64,000 bases of DNA from Pogona vitticeps (lineage: Eukaryota; Chordata; Lepidosauria; Squamata; Agamidae). Shown here piece by piece: positions 1 through 11,778 of this stretch; positions within the stretch are counted from its first letter, which is position 1; every line of letters starts with the position of its first letter. The stretch covers positions 21,943,764-22,007,763 of the forward strand of contig NC_135789.1 in the NCBI RefSeq assembly GCF_051106095.1, given 5' to 3'. The translations under genes and the position numbers were made by a program. Below the pieces are notes generated by a model. That model saw only the letters and a list, made by a program, of their open reading frames with translations. It did no database searches and was not told the origin of the DNA.

Positions 1-1274
1 GCTATATGAAAGAAATAGAACAAATAACAATATTGTCTTACTAGAGCTATTATACGTGTTTCATAGTCAGCGCGTGTCCCACTCTTTCTCATAAAAAGCA
101 AACAAAAATCTCCCTTTTCTATATTACCTTCTCAAAATACCCTGAGAAATATATTAATATAGAGATGCTTTTGTTTTAGATCCTAAATTTCTCCCAAAGG
201 AAGCCCCCAGTAGCTTGTATAAATTATTTATTATATTTACCAGTTACAATATTAAGATGAAATTAAATATATAACTATAAAAATCACAGAGCACTGAACT
301 CTTAAAAGAATATTTCAATAAGTGGGGCAGTGCAGCATCCCCTACTAAAAACTCCTTTCTCCACAGGTCAAAAACAGGATTGAAATTTCCAAAAAGGGCC
401 CTGTTAATTTGTATGAATTAAAATAGAATCCACAGGAGGGGAAATAGCTTCAATACACATCTGTTTATAGGTAGTGTTTGTTTTTTTGGTATATTATTTA
501 AATATTTATGGCATGTTTGTTTTACTTTGCAAATTTAATAAATTAATAAATAATTAGGCTGCACAAAATATTCAAGTCTAACAGAGCTTTCCACCAGGCT
601 GTCACTTGATAAAATGCACATGTCGAACAAGTGGATATAGCTTAATGAATCGTGCAGGATAATTACTGATTGCCCGAAATCTATCTCCATTGGAAAAGTC
701 CATTATTTGGCTGGCATTGCCTCACCAGAAGTACGTCGAGACGTGCTAGCAAATAATGAACGAAATAAAGTAATACAGCACCGAACCCACACACTTTACG
801 GATACCAACCCCCTAGGTAACAGCTAAAACCAAGGAAAAACTTTCCACACACCTCGAAATTCCTAAATACTAAATTTTGATATTAAAATATTAAACCAAA
901 ATATGCTAAAAGTAAACCTATGGAGAGTAAAAAATAGACACACTTGCCAAGTGGATGAATGCTGAAGAGTGTCTCTCACCAAGACAAGATTCTGGCTGGA
1001 CCATCTGGAAGCCACTCAAATAGACTTCAAAAGAATGTAGGAAGATGAAAAGAATAATCAAGTTAAACAGGGCTACTTGGATATAGGACAATTTTCTGTG
1101 AATGTGGAAAAATTCAATCAATGCAGCCTTTATGCCCCTGCCACTTGTGCCCTACCACGTGGACAAAAGAAAATTTAGTAAATGGATGAGATAATGCTAT
1201 TGAAGTGGCCTGTTTCTGGTCAAAATTAGTCTAATCATTTTCATAATATAATTAGTTTGCATCTTATTTGTATT
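1..1274. other. AT-rich non-coding sequence, no gene seen
   Basis: The first 1.27 kb is unusually AT-rich, has no open frame above 67 codons and no recognised repeat. The stretch 560-830 is higher in complexity and contains several CpGs (for example gtacgtcgagacgtgctagc at 731-750). It could be unique conserved sequence, but I cannot identify it. Confidence 0.4.
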
Positions 1275-1590
1275 TTATATACATAATTTTGCATTATGCA
1301 ATGCTCTGGTATGAATGAAGAAAGATGATGAAATGTAGGAAGGGAGAGGACACAAGACATGGAAGCCCAGAAGTGTTATAGACTGAAATCTAAATAAGAT
1401 CCTGTTCAAAAGGTTGATAAGGGAAGAGATTAACCTGGCCCCTTGTGGAAGGGAGTTCCACAGCCTAGGAACAGCCACCAAAAAGGCCATGTCTTGTGTC
1501 CTCACCCGACATTCCTGTGAAAGCAGCAGGACCAAGCAAAAGTACTTCATTGAACATTTTAACATTGTGGAGTAAGGGAGTCAAATGTGC
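1275..1590 (-). mobile_element. LINE (CR1/L2-type) C-terminal remnant
   Basis: On the minus strand the frame reads MAFLVAVPRLWNSLPQGARL, the same LINE C-terminal motif as the copy at 63.5 kb (AFSVAARRLWNSLP). The sequence downstream of it is AT-rich 3' UTR-like. Decayed; it abuts the Bov-B fragment at 1683. Confidence 0.6.
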
Positions 1591-1682
1591 AAATGGGGTT
1601 CTTCAGACAACCTGGACCCAAATCATATAGCACTTGATAGGTCATCGTTTGCACTACATCACTCCATTTGTTTTATGGCTTT

Positions 1683-2647
1683 GTTGTTAGTCCTTAAATT
1701 GTGTCCGACACTACGTGACCCCACGGACCAGAGCACGCCAGGCCCTCCTGTCTTCCACTGCCTCCTGGACTTTGGTCAAATTCATGTTGGTCACTTTGAT
1801 GATACTGTCCAACCATCTCGTCCTCTGTCGTCCCCTTCTCCTCTTGCCTTCACATTTTCCCAACATCAGGGTCTTTTCCAGGGAGTCTTCTCTTCTCATG
1901 AGATGGCCAAAGTATTGGAGCCTCAGCTTCAGGATTTGTCGTTCCAGGGAGCACTCAGGGTTGATTTCCTTCAGAACGGATAGGTTTGTTCTCCTTGCAG
2001 TCCAGGGGACTCTCAAAAATCTCCTCAATTCAAAAGCATGAATTATTCGGCAGTCAGCCTTCTTTATGGTCCAGCTCTCACTTCCATACATCGCTACTGG
2101 AAAAACCATAGCTTTGACTATGCAGACCTTTGTCGGCAAGGTGATGTCTCTGCTTTTTAAGATGCTATCTAGTTTTGTCATCGCTTTCCTCCCAGGAAGC
2201 AGGCGTCTTTTAATTTCCTGGCTGCTGTCACCATCTGCAGTGATCATGGAGCCCAAGAAAGTAAAATCTGTCGCTGCCTCCATATCTTTCCCTTCTATTT
2301 GCCAGGAGGTGATGGGACCAGTGGCCATGATCTTAATTTTTTTGATGCTGAGGTTCAGACCGGTTTTTGCACTCTCCTCTTTCACTCTCATTAAGAGGTT
2401 CTTTGATTCCTCCTCACTTTCTGCCATCAGAGTGGTATCATCTGCATATCTGAGGTTGTTAATATTTCTTCCGGCTCTCTTAATTCTGGCTTGGGATTCC
2501 TCCAGTCCTGTCTTTCGCATGATATATTCTGCATATAAGTTAAATAAGCCAGGGGACAATATACAGCCTTGTCGTACTCTTTTTCCCAATTTTGAATCAA
2601 TCAGTTGTTCCACATCTAGTTCTAACTGTTGCTTCCTGTCCCATCTT
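1683..2647 (-). mobile_element. Bov-B LINE, 5'-truncated, reverse transcriptase part
   Basis: A minus-strand open frame of 300 codons (2613-1711) encodes the C-terminal half of a Bov-B (RTE clade) reverse transcriptase: GKRVRQGCILSP, the catalytic RYADDTTLMAE, GPITSWQIEGK, SRDITLPTKV, MYGSESWTIKKAD, QYFGHLMRR, EDRRAWRALV. The 3' end has the Bov-B tail (plus-strand reading gtgtccgacac...gtgaccccacggacc). The endonuclease and the N-terminal RT portion are absent. YADD is intact at residues 56-59 of the frame, but FELRRFLRVPW lacks residues (other copies read FELWCWRRFLR), so the element is not functional. Confidence 0.93.
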
Positions 2648-2659
2648 GAACAATACTAA

Positions 2660-2742
2660 TACCATTGACTTAAATATGTTTTATTGTAAGCTGCTCTGAG
2701 TAGACATTGTAAATAAATAAATAAAATATATGAGTGCAATTG
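2660..2742 (+). mobile_element. LINE 3' tail fragment
   Basis: Short match to the same LINE end: gttttattgtaagctgctct followed by aaataaataaataaaatat. It lies directly beside the 5' truncation point of the Bov-B copy. Confidence 0.4.
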
Positions 2743-4302
2743 TACAGTAGTTTTATGGTTAAGTAGGAATGTAAAGCCATTTCATAGTCCCAACACTTTA
2801 AACTAGCAAACTCAAGAGTCATGATTTGATTCACGACATGAAACAGATGCAATTAAACTATTTCAAACAGTTATAAACACTTGCCTGTTATTTTTCATCA
2901 GGAACACTTACATCCTATCTATATCTACTTGGAAGCAAGACTTATGGCATTCTCTGGGACTTCTTCCCAGAAAATGTGTGTGGGACTGATTCCTTAGAGC
3001 ACCTTAAAGGAGTTGCTGTCATCCACATACATGACACACCTTGAAGAAGATGGATTTGTGAACAAAAGCTTAATCTCACATCAGGTAATTGTAATCACCT
3101 AATTCGTGCAAGTCCCATAACTCGGAGTCAGTGGGGCTAATGGGAATGGGAACTCTTGTCAAATACATTTTGCAGAAAACCAGATTATTTATTTTATTTC
3201 CTTCCATTTCAATCCTGCCTGTCTCCATGTTCATGAGTTCAAGGCACCTTACAAGACAAGGGGAAACACTGATGCATAAATTGCAATACTAAAAATGCAA
3301 ATAAACATGTGATCATTTTGAAACGTCATCAAATGCAGAGTAATGTGAACTTAAAGCATTTCAAAAACACATTAAAAAACAAGGAAAAACCTCATGCATG
3401 AAAACGTGGGGGAAAAGGCTTAAAAGAAAAATAAATATAGCATCCTCTCATTAAACACTTAATTTCTCTTCAGCCCTTTCAGTGGCCAAAAACATGCCTG
3501 AACAGGAAAGTCTTTTAGCTGCCCATGGAAAGGCAGTAGGTAAGGAAACAACCAGGTTTCCTGTGGTGGGGAGTTGCACAGACTCCAAGAAGGCCCCTTC
3601 TGATTCTCTTACGAGAAATGCCTCTAAGGGAGGTGAAATTGAGAGAAGGGCTTTGCTTCTTGAAGCCTACAGAGGTTCTTTAGGGCTTGGCCTTCAAAAA
3701 TTAGGCAGACAAACCAAGGTAGTGGCCCCAACTCTTTACAGGCTGAGAAAGGCTGTATGTACTGCTGCCGTACTTCAGCCCTGGTGGCCATTTTTCTTTT
3801 ATTTTTCTTCAGATGCTGTCCCTCCAAGGCAGAAATGTGAAACATTATTTAATTGTCCCTGCTTCCCCCCCACACACACACACACAGAGAGAGACATAGA
3901 CACATGTACATGTGCAGAGAGAGATTGCTCTGTACTCAGTATTCATACTGGGACACACCCTGTTCTTCAGCACTGGAGGGGGCGAGCTGCTAACAGCCTT
4001 CAGAGGACTGCCTTTTGCAAAATGACAAAGCATAAAAATTCAGGAGCTGAGCCAGTAAGATATTGCTGAACGAGACGCTGTAGCCTTATGAACGTCTAGC
4101 GCTTTTAAGAAAGCCTAAGCTGCAGGCCTCCCCACAATCTACTCCAGGTGTTTGGAAAATTAATTTGGAGCACGTCTAAAATGAGTGTTTTTGAGGTGTG
4201 CGTTGACTCAGAACCACCGAGATTCCCCTCCTGTTTCTCTGTTTATGATCCTAGTGGCACATTTTGAATGCTTCAAGGCCGGATGTGCCATGGACAGAGA
4301 AT
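2743..4302. other. Intergenic stretch with decayed repeat pieces
   Basis: Contains the short repeat copy at 3030-3090, a reverse LINE/SINE tail-like piece at 3186-3275 (attttatttccttccatttc, atgagttcaaggcacctta) and a CA/GA run near 3870-3905. The 195-codon frame at 3482-4069 has no recognisable domain and no splice context, so it is left out as a gene. Confidence 0.35.
3030..3090 (+). repeat. Repeat with 'gaagaagtggatttg-ccacaaaagctta' motif, short copy
   Basis: cttgaagaagatggatttgt then gaacaaaagcttaatctcac. The same phrase occurs at 14.37 kb and, reversed, at 57.6 and 59.25 kb. This is a dispersed amniote repeat end; I suspect a Penelope-like element but cannot prove it. Confidence 0.4.
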
Positions 4303-4386
4303 GTGTGGCTCTCTAGATGTTGCTGGAAGGCAGAAAGGCAGGGGATTCCGCCAGCTGCCGTCCAGCAACATCTGGAGGCTCACACA
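4303..4386. mobile_element. Palindromic MITE (ctccagatgttgctg family)
   Basis: An 84-base near-palindrome: gtgtggctctctagatgttg with ctgga on the left, tccagcaacatctggaggct with cacac on the right. This is the common reptile MITE whose ends read ggccctccagatgttg and which usually contains an aactcccatcat core. Confidence 0.65.
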
Positions 4387-4686
4387 TTACTGATCTTTGC
4401 TATGTGGCCTTTGTGGTATGACCCTCCTGGCCATTTATCTCCAGTTACTGAAGTAAGGTGGTAATAAGACAACCACACACGCGGCCAAGCAGCCCCCAAA
4501 GCCTTAACGTTCTGGAATGTTGAACGCTTTAGTCCTTCATCCCATGGACACATACCAGTAAAATGCATGACAGAATGCAAGAATGTCTTGCCTGGCGCCA
4601 AAGTGGCATTGAGATAACTTATCTCTTGGCAGAGATCTGTTACTTGTTTAGGTTAACCATATATGTACACGCACACATTAACCACA

Positions 4687-4687
4687 C

Positions 4688-4729
<42 letters not shown>
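4687..4729. repeat. (GA)n microsatellite
   Basis: An agagag array of about 43 bases with one aaag interruption, following a cacac-rich stretch. Confidence 0.95.
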
Positions 4730-4730
<1 letters not shown>

Positions 4731-5164
4731 CTGTCTGAGGCATTCTGGGAGTCATTGTCCGGGAAGTTAGTTGTACCGTCTGCGTGCCTTGGGAGCCTTC
4801 CCCGTGGAGATTTACACCCTTTTTGTAACTGGGATGGGAGAGGAATCTACAAAAGGATTCTTCAGTATAAGAATGGGAAATGTGTGGCCCCTAAAATGTT
4901 ATAAAGGCTTTTGTTTCCTCCATCACTCATCAGTTATGGCGGGAAAGGCTGATGAGAAGTGGAATCCCACCGCAGACTCATGCAGAGAGTCCATCAGATG
5001 TTCCATGTGCTTAAAATAAAGCCCAGAAATAGAACAGGAGCAAGTAGGTCAAAGAGGCATCTCTCCCTGAAGACGGGAGACAAGATTAAATTGCAATCTG
5101 GACCAAAACGGGCTAGGAAAGGGAAACAGAGAGTCCTCTCTCTAGTGGAGGAACTGGCAAGACT

Positions 5165-5315
5165 TTGCTGGATAGGTCAGTGGCTTAGGCATCTGGTTGC
5201 CGAGCCAGAGGTTAGGAGTTTGATTCCCCCACTGAGCTTCCTTGACAGTGCCTGGACTCGATGATCCATAGGGTCCCTTCCAGCTCCACAGTTCTAAGTT
5301 ATTGTTATTATGTTG
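5165..5315 (+). mobile_element. tRNA-headed SINE with CR1-like tail
   Basis: tRNA-like head: taggtcagtggcttaggcat, gttgccgagccagaggttag, gagtttgattcccccac (A- and B-box related), followed by a CR1-like tail (gactcgatgatccatagggt, cccttccagctccacagttc) and a TTA-rich end. Four copies of this family are present in the window. The tail suggests mobilisation by a CR1 LINE. Confidence 0.75.
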
Positions 5316-6507
5316 ATCCAGGGATGTCACATCAATTTGAAGGAGTTCTAAGGACAGATTGTTATATGCAGATAGGATCCCCTCTGTGTGGGTCTCATGT
5401 CCTCCCTTCTTAGTGCCATAAAAGACCAGATACCTGGCCATGGTGGTCAGGACTGACAGTGTCGTCCATCATCCCTAGCTATCTGCAATGCTCCCAGAGC
5501 CCTGTTGGGGCCCAATCCTTGACTCCCTATCTCATCTAGCCTCTAAATATCTTGCAGTCCTCTCCAACATGTGCAATGGACCATCCTCTAAGGCATTCTG
5601 AGAAATGTATGGTTGCTCCCCATAGCCATTGCTGTGTTTACAGGATTATTACTGCTTTTTTGCCACCAGAAAAATGTGCCACAGCTCTGTCAGAGTTCAG
5701 CCAGACCCTAGACAGAAACCAGCATCATGACCACACAGGAGAAACTAGCTGTTACAGTGGAGCCAACATCACAAGAGGACTCCCTGCCACTTGCATGGCC
5801 TTGCAATGGTGTCTCAGTCTTCATCACCATCTTGACTTCGATCAGACACAGCTGCAGAAGATGCAACAAACCAGGTAGGAACTTCAGACCACCTCCGTGG
5901 CACCCAGCTAGTGTCCTGGCCCTAGCGATCTTATCAAGTGATTAAGAAGTAGGGAGCAGTGTGTCTAAGACATCGACTACATGTCAAATGAGATGATGGG
6001 CTTAGCCCATTTCTAGGAGAGGTGATCCTTCAAGTGGGGAAAGATACCCGTAATTTTCTTCAACGGTGTCTTTTGCATTATGCATTCTTCTTTTTGTGAT
6101 TAGCCACAGGGATGTAAACAAGGGCTTTGTTCAGATATCTGATTGCCCAAGTGCCTATCTCTGACAATAACCTGTTGTAGGGTGGGAAATGAATGAATGA
6201 CAGAGAATACACGTTCCTGTGAACATCCAGTTTGACCCTAAATCAAAGCCCAGCTGAAAAGCCAGGAAGGAGCAGTGCCGATAAAGACATCCAGACTGAT
6301 CTAGTTTGTTGCTGGTTGAACAGATCCCTCAGGCAGGCTGTTGCTGGTGCAGCAGAGATCTTAAGCAATCCCTTTGCTGGTTGCTTCATTGCCTGAACTG
6401 AGGAAATGGATCAAATTACGTATGACCAGGCCCACAGTCTTGAAGCTGTCCTTCAGACTCAGAGGACTAGCCAGTAGATTTTGTAGACGTGATCTATCAT
6501 TGGGACA
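5316..6507. other. Intergenic stretch, nothing recognised
   Basis: No open frame with known domains, no tandem repeat, no clear mobile element. Ordinary composition. Confidence 0.3.
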
Positions 6508-6795
6508 TGGTGGCCCTGCGGGTTAAACTGCAGAAGCCTCTGGGCTAAACCAGCCGTCGTAAGTTCGAATCCACGTGACGGAGTGAGCTCCCGTCACTCT
6601 TGTCCCAGCTCCTGCCAACCTAGCAGTTTGAAAGCATGTAGAAATGTGAGCAGATAAATAGGTATCACCTCGGTGGGAAGGTCACGACGTTCCGTGTCTA
6701 GTCGCGCTAGCCACATGACCACAGAAACTGTCTTCGGACAAACGCTGGCTCTACGCTAGTCCACAACTGGACTAAATGTCAAGGGGATCTATCCT
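6508..6795 (+). mobile_element. SINE (ggtggcgctgcgggttaaa family)
   Basis: Head gtggccctgcgggttaaact, agttcgaatccacgtga; body agctcctgccaacctagcag, tcacctcggtgggaaggtca, tagtcgcgctagccacatga; end ggactaaatgtcaaggggat. It matches the copy at 60.27 kb along its whole length apart from indels. This is an abundant squamate SINE, resembling those I know from Anolis (family name from memory uncertain). Confidence 0.75.
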
Positions 6796-6987
6796 TGGTA
6801 GCCTGGTTCACCTTCATGAGATCCACTCTGTGGGCATAGTACACCTCTGGATTCTCTGATGATTCCCTGAGAGTAGTCTTGGCCTCAATAATCACCTTCC
6901 CTCTGAGTATTTTATGTGCGGCCCTCATATATACCCAGAAAACCCTGAAAAGGGTCATCGTAAGTCAGAATTGACTTGATAGCACAC

Positions 6988-7107
<120 letters not shown>

Positions 7108-7251
7108 GTTTCTATTGACAGAACCAAAGGTTCACATAAAAAGGTTTCTAAACCATAGTTCATCGATAAGAATTTCAATACAGATTAAAAAACAAAAATA
7201 AAAACAGGATAGCAGAATGAAAAGGAACAAAAGCCAAAAGTCAGATAAATG

Positions 7252-7439
7252 ACCTACCTTGCCTACCTTGCCTACCTTGCCTACCTGCCTACCTGCCTAC
7301 CTGCCTACCTGCCTACCTACCTACCTACCTGCCTGCCTGCCTGCCTACCTACCTACCTACCTACCTACCTACCTACCTACCTACCTACCTACCTACCTAC
7401 CTACCTACCTACCTACCTACCTACCTACCTACCTACCTA
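7252..7439. repeat. (TACC)n with TTGC/TGCC variants
   Basis: About 190 bases of cctac tetranucleotide: the left part is mixed with ttgcctac and gcctac variants, the right part is a pure ctac array of about 26 units. It is joined to a reverse CR1 3' end at 7440. Confidence 0.97.
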
Positions 7440-7500
7440 TCGAATCATAGAATCACAGTTGGAAGAGACCACAGGGGCCATCGAGTCAAACCCCCTGCTA
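7440..7500 (-). mobile_element. CR1 LINE 3' terminal fragment
   Basis: The sequence gaatcatagaatcacagttg, gaagagaccacaggggccat, cgagtcaaaccccc is a short reverse-orientation CR1 3' end. The long TACC microsatellite is attached directly to it, on the side where the CR1 tail would be. Confidence 0.7.
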
Positions 7501-9306
7501 TCTGTCTGTCTGTCAGTTATATTTTTACCCCTCCTTTCTCCTCAAAAGGACCCTAGGCAGAAAGGACCCATCTAACAGCTGACAAGGGCTAACAGAGGCA
7601 CAGCAAAAAAACAAAAAAAAACCCTTCTCTTGTGAATGGTGTATGAACCAAGAAGATCTTTAAAGTACCTAGTTTGCTTTTTTGTGCAATGAGTAATGTC
7701 ACAAACATTTATAAAGTTACAGTAAGAATAAAATCCAACAAATGGTTAGGGTTTGTTACTCATTAGTTGTAATAAATGGTGAGTTTCTAGTTACTTTCAA
7801 ACATTACTCTTTGGAGTATTTTTAACAGATATTTTAGTAAAAAATTTTACAAGATTTTTTTTTCACATTTAATGGCATTCTCTAGTCAGTCTTAAAGTGG
7901 ACTGGGAAGTACTCTTTTCTATTGCTTTTTATGTTTTTGTAAACATTTGCATGATACAAAATCAGCCTTTGCCCTTAAAGGAAAGCAGAAGATAATATTT
8001 CCCCCTATTGCTCAGTCAGTTGTTAATGACAAGGCAAAATGTTAATAACACACGACACGACCAGCTGCTTGTCTGAGGATGGAATGATAATGATTAGCAA
8101 TGACCTGGTGGCCAAGAAATAATAAGAAAGGCAACAAATTGCTTTTCTGAAAAATAACTTCTCCATAAAGAAGATACTTCTTTAGATAGTTGTTTTCAGG
8201 CAAGGCCGGCTGTACTGCTAGACTAGGTGAGGCAATCGCTTCAGGTGGCAGATGGTGCAGAAGGCATTGGCCACCCAAGGCAGGAGAAAACCCATGTGCA
8301 GACTGCTAGGGCTGCATCTCTTAAGCCAGGCCGCTGACTTGCCATCCTGTGGAGGACGCTGGGCCGTTGCCAGCTTTTAAGAAAGATCTTCCTAGTCCAA
8401 CTAGCTTTCATATGCAGCAGTATTTTCCATCATTCAGTCCTCCAGCTATTTTGGACTTCAACTCCCAGCATCCCTCACCATGAGACCAACTGACCTGGTC
8501 TCCTGGGAGTTGAGGTCTGAAACAGCTGGAGGACCCAAGGTTGAAAAACACAGAATGAGAGGAGGCAACCTTTAGCCCTGTTCTTTGGTTTCTGCCCAAT
8601 TGGAGTGCCATTTTTTTATTGTTAATCTCAAATTCCTATCACCCCATAAAGGAAGGCAATGGAGAATCTGGTTAGAATAATGTAACAAGTGACATTTTCC
8701 TCCTTAATCTTCTGGTTGTGTTCTATACCAGAGGAGATGTTGAGTGAAGCAAAACCTCTCTCCCTCCACTTATCTAATTTTATTGAGAACAGAAAGCCCC
8801 CTTTTGTTTCCTCTCTTTCTAAACAAAAATTAAAAGGTTCTAGGTGCCCCTGGCACCCTTGATCATTCATGACATCAGCTCCTTGATTGCCAGGTATCTG
8901 ATAGGAATGAGTATTTGTGTGTACCATTAAGTGGATGGGGAAATGTGTACTCCTGTGTATAGACAGGAAGATCTAGAGACCAGTATATTCACACCAGCTA
9001 GCACTACCCGTTGCAGCTATTGATCCCCAATCAACCAGTAGCTTGAAGGTCATGATGACACCTTGCTCTCCAACTCTGCTTTCCAACCTCCGGCTGATTC
9101 CTTGTGTTGGTAAATTGTTTAATTTGTGAAATACGCTTCTTCTCTCTTCCCATCCTGATGCCAAGCATTCAAGTGAAAATTGAAGCGAAACCCTATCTTA
9201 AATATGGGACTTGGAAGTAGAAAGTTATAGCATTAACTGTATTTAGTTACTTTTGAGGGTAATGAGGAATCCACAAAGTTCCATAGCAAGTAGGATTAGT
9301 ATCCTG
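7501..9306. other. Intergenic stretch with MITE and LINE-tail pieces
   Basis: Includes a reverse LINE tail at 7515-7560 (gttatatttttacccctcct, ttctcctcaaaaggacccta), DNA-transposon-like aagttac motifs at 7740-7830, and the palindromic MITE listed at 8425. The remainder shows no gene. Confidence 0.3.
8425..8556. mobile_element. Palindromic hAT-like MITE
   Basis: Arms cagtcctccagctattttgg with acttcaactcccagc on the left, and ctcctgggagttgaggtctg with aaacagctggaggacccaag on the right, form an imperfect inverted repeat. Related to the other aactcccag-core elements here. Confidence 0.55.
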
Positions 9307-9932
9307 TCAAATAGAAGGGGAATTTGTGGAGGAAGTAACAAATGTTACTTTCTTGGGCTCCATGATCACTGCAGATGGTTACAGGAGCCATGAAATTAAA
9401 AGACACCTGCTTGGGAGGAAAGCAATGACAAACCTATACAGCATCTTAAAAAGCAGAGACATCACCTTGCCAACAAAAGTCCGAATACTCAAAGCTATGG
9501 TTTTTCCAGTAGTGATGTATGGAAGCGAGAGCTGGACCATAAAGAAGGCTGACCACCGAAGGATTTATGCGTTTGAATTGTGGTGCTGGAGGAGATTCTT
9601 GAGAATCCCCTGGTCTGCAAGGAGAGCAATCCTATCCGTTCTGAAGGAAATCAACTCTGAGAGCTCACTGGAAGGACAGATCCTGAAGCTGAGGCTCCAA
9701 TACTTTGGCCATCTCATGAGAAGACTCTGTGGAAAAGACCCTGATTTTGGGAAAGTGAAGGCAAGAGGAGAAGGGGACGGCAGAGGACGAGATGGTTGGA
9801 CAGTGTCATCGAAGTGACCAACACGAATTTGACCCAATTCGTCAAATTCAGTGGAAGATAGGGGGGCCTGGCGGGCTCTGATCCATCGCGTCACGAAGAG
9901 TCGGACATGGCTTAATGACTAAACAACAACAA
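9307..9932 (+). mobile_element. Bov-B LINE 3' fragment
   Basis: Plus-strand Bov-B copy beginning after the YADD region: VTFLGSMITADG, GRKAMTNLYSILKSRDITLPTKV, MYGSESWTIKKADHRR, FELWCWRRFLR, QYFGHLMRR, ending with the tail gtcacgaagagtcggacatgg and a short aacaacaac terminus. The frame is lost near the 3' end of the ORF, where CEGKRRRGRQ-type sequence is reached out of frame. It sits within AT-rich sequence containing aagttac/agtaac motifs of a DNA-transposon family. Confidence 0.92.
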
Positions 9933-9944
9933 ACTACTGTATAA

Positions 9945-10240
9945 ACTTGACTCTAGTTACTTTCAAAAGTTATTTTAATGACAATTATGTTGTCACTTTA
10001 CTTACTGTCAAAAGTTATTTTTAAAAGTCATTGAAATCATTTTAAAGTACTTTCTGAACTGTTATACCACTTTCTTATTAATACCCAGTAATGAACAAAA
10101 TGGAAAAAGTAATAGGTCGTGCAATAATGAATGTAACTAAAGCAATATTTTTTTCAGCACTATGAGAAGTGGTTACAATGAGACATTGTAACAAGCATCA
10201 GGAGCCAATGACTTTTGAAAAGTAACTTTCCAAGCTACAG
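9945..10240. mobile_element. AT-rich DNA-transposon remnant next to Bov-B
   Basis: gactctagttactttcaaaa, ttatgttgtcactttactta, atacccagtaatgaacaaaa, ending ttttgaaaagtaactttcca with agc. It belongs to the same motif group as the 28.1 and 43.2 kb copies. Similar motifs at 7740-7830 and 9240-9270 suggest that Bov-B copy 2 inserted into or beside this element. Confidence 0.35.
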
Positions 10241-10859
10241 TTGAACATCTTTCAGTGTGAAGACTGGCAAAAGAAGATACAGTACCCAAAAAGCAGACAA
10301 ACAAACAAACAAGCAAAAAACCCACCAAGGAGCCCATGTGCCCAAATGCTAGCTCGAATTCGAAAGGTGGTCCAGTTCCAACATGGAAAGGCATTGAGAC
10401 CCAGGGGTGGAGCTTTCAGTATCTCAGTGGTTCAGCACACCTCTTTGCCTAAGAAATACATTCATTTCTAAGCAGATGGTGGCAAAGTTGCATTTTAGAC
10501 TTCTGTTCTCAGAATTTTCCAGACAACATGGCCTCTGGGTGTTTATGTAGACTACAAATTTCAGGATTCCTCCCCACACCCACATATTTTGGAGCCATCG
10601 TTGAAAGAAGTAACCTCTCTGATCTTTTTTTTTCCAAAGTTCACAACGTGTTTTAATAAGGACACACATTTTTAGGGAACCGAAGGGGGGGGGGGAAGAG
10701 TCCTCCAAAATAGGCACAAACTGAAAAAAGTCTTTTAAAAAACCATTTTGCTACCCTGCACGCCATAGGGAGAGAGCCAGAGAAGGCTAGAGATCTGAAG
10801 AGTACAGCAACTGCATATGCAGTTTTCATCATTTTCCTGGCTTTTAAATCTGTTTCTTT

Positions 10860-11042
10860 AATGCTTTTGTTGAATATTTTTTAATATGTTTATTTAATTC
10901 TTTTTTTAAAAAGTCATTGGAAGAATTTACTGTTTTTAGCTTTTAATATTGTGTTTAATTATGTAAGCTGCTCTGGGTCCCTTTTTTTTTTTTTTAAGGA
11001 GAAAGGCGGGGTAAAAAATATTTTAAATCAATCAATAAATAA
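10860..11042 (+). mobile_element. LINE 3' tail
   Basis: An AT-rich 3' UTR ends in taagctgctctgggtccctt, a T run, then ggagaaaggcggggtaaaaa and taaat repeats, the usual end of squamate L2/CR1-type LINEs. It closely parallels the tail at 63.85 kb. No coding part remains. Confidence 0.6.
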
Positions 11043-11623
11043 TGTCCATGCTTGTGTTAAACAAGACAGGCTTCTGTGGCAATCTGGCTTTAAAGGGCAG
11101 ATGAGTGAGCAATGACAGAAGGTGGGGAGACCCAGATGTGGAGGTGGTGGAACAAAGTTAATCGGCCAGTCAGTCTGCCAGCTGCTTGGGTGGCAGGAAA
11201 ATTGCAGGTGGAGCCCAGACAACCCTAGGAAGAGGTGCTCGGCCACCTGTCCCCCTTTACCCCCCACCAAGGCTCATCCGCCAAGATTAAGCCCCAAAGC
11301 CCAATCACAGCAATCCCCAAGGGAGGAGAGCTAAGTAGAGACAGATGATGGGCAGACTGTACCCTACAGGCGGAAAAGATCAGAGGCTGGAGAGAATCAA
11401 TAGAGATTGAGAGCTGGGCTTGGACTGGACTACATACAACACCTCGTCTCCTCCCACGGTAGTCCAACATCATCCAGAGAAGCACTGGCTCCCCATTCCC
11501 TGCTCTACCTATGGGCTGGGGCTCCTGTCAGGTTAGCATGAAGGCTAGCCCTAAGAGAGTTTCTGCTGCAAAGTTTAGAAGCTTCCCAACCCAGCACTAT
11601 CCATCAATGGATTTCTTATATAG

Positions 11624-11778
11624 TGGCTGAAATCCTGTTGCTCGGCGTCCTAAGTTGTAACTAGGGTAAGCCTGTTGAATCAATTGAACCTACAGAGGAG
11701 TTGACTGACCAAATCCCCACTGATTCAGTGGGTTTACTCTTGTTGTGACTTACTACACTAAGCAACACATTTCAGCCA
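11624..11778. mobile_element. MITE (tggctgaaatcctgttgct family)
   Basis: TIRs tggctgaaatcctgttgctc and the inverse ttgcttagtgta... of acactaagcaacacatttca with gcca. The interior carries ctaagttgtaactagggtaa and gtttactcttgttgtgactt inverted pairs and the repeated 'gattcagtggg' type segments. The 155-base element is almost complete. Confidence 0.65.

Noticed and set aside
3482-4069. Plus-strand open frame of 195 codons
   Set aside because: No recognisable domain; includes translated CA/GA simple repeat; lies in decayed intergenic DNA.
5165-5240. Possible tRNA gene (also at 52320, 56425, 58218 and 6508)
   Set aside because: A- and B-box-like sequences belong to SINE heads; no full cloverleaf, and each is followed by a LINE-type tail.
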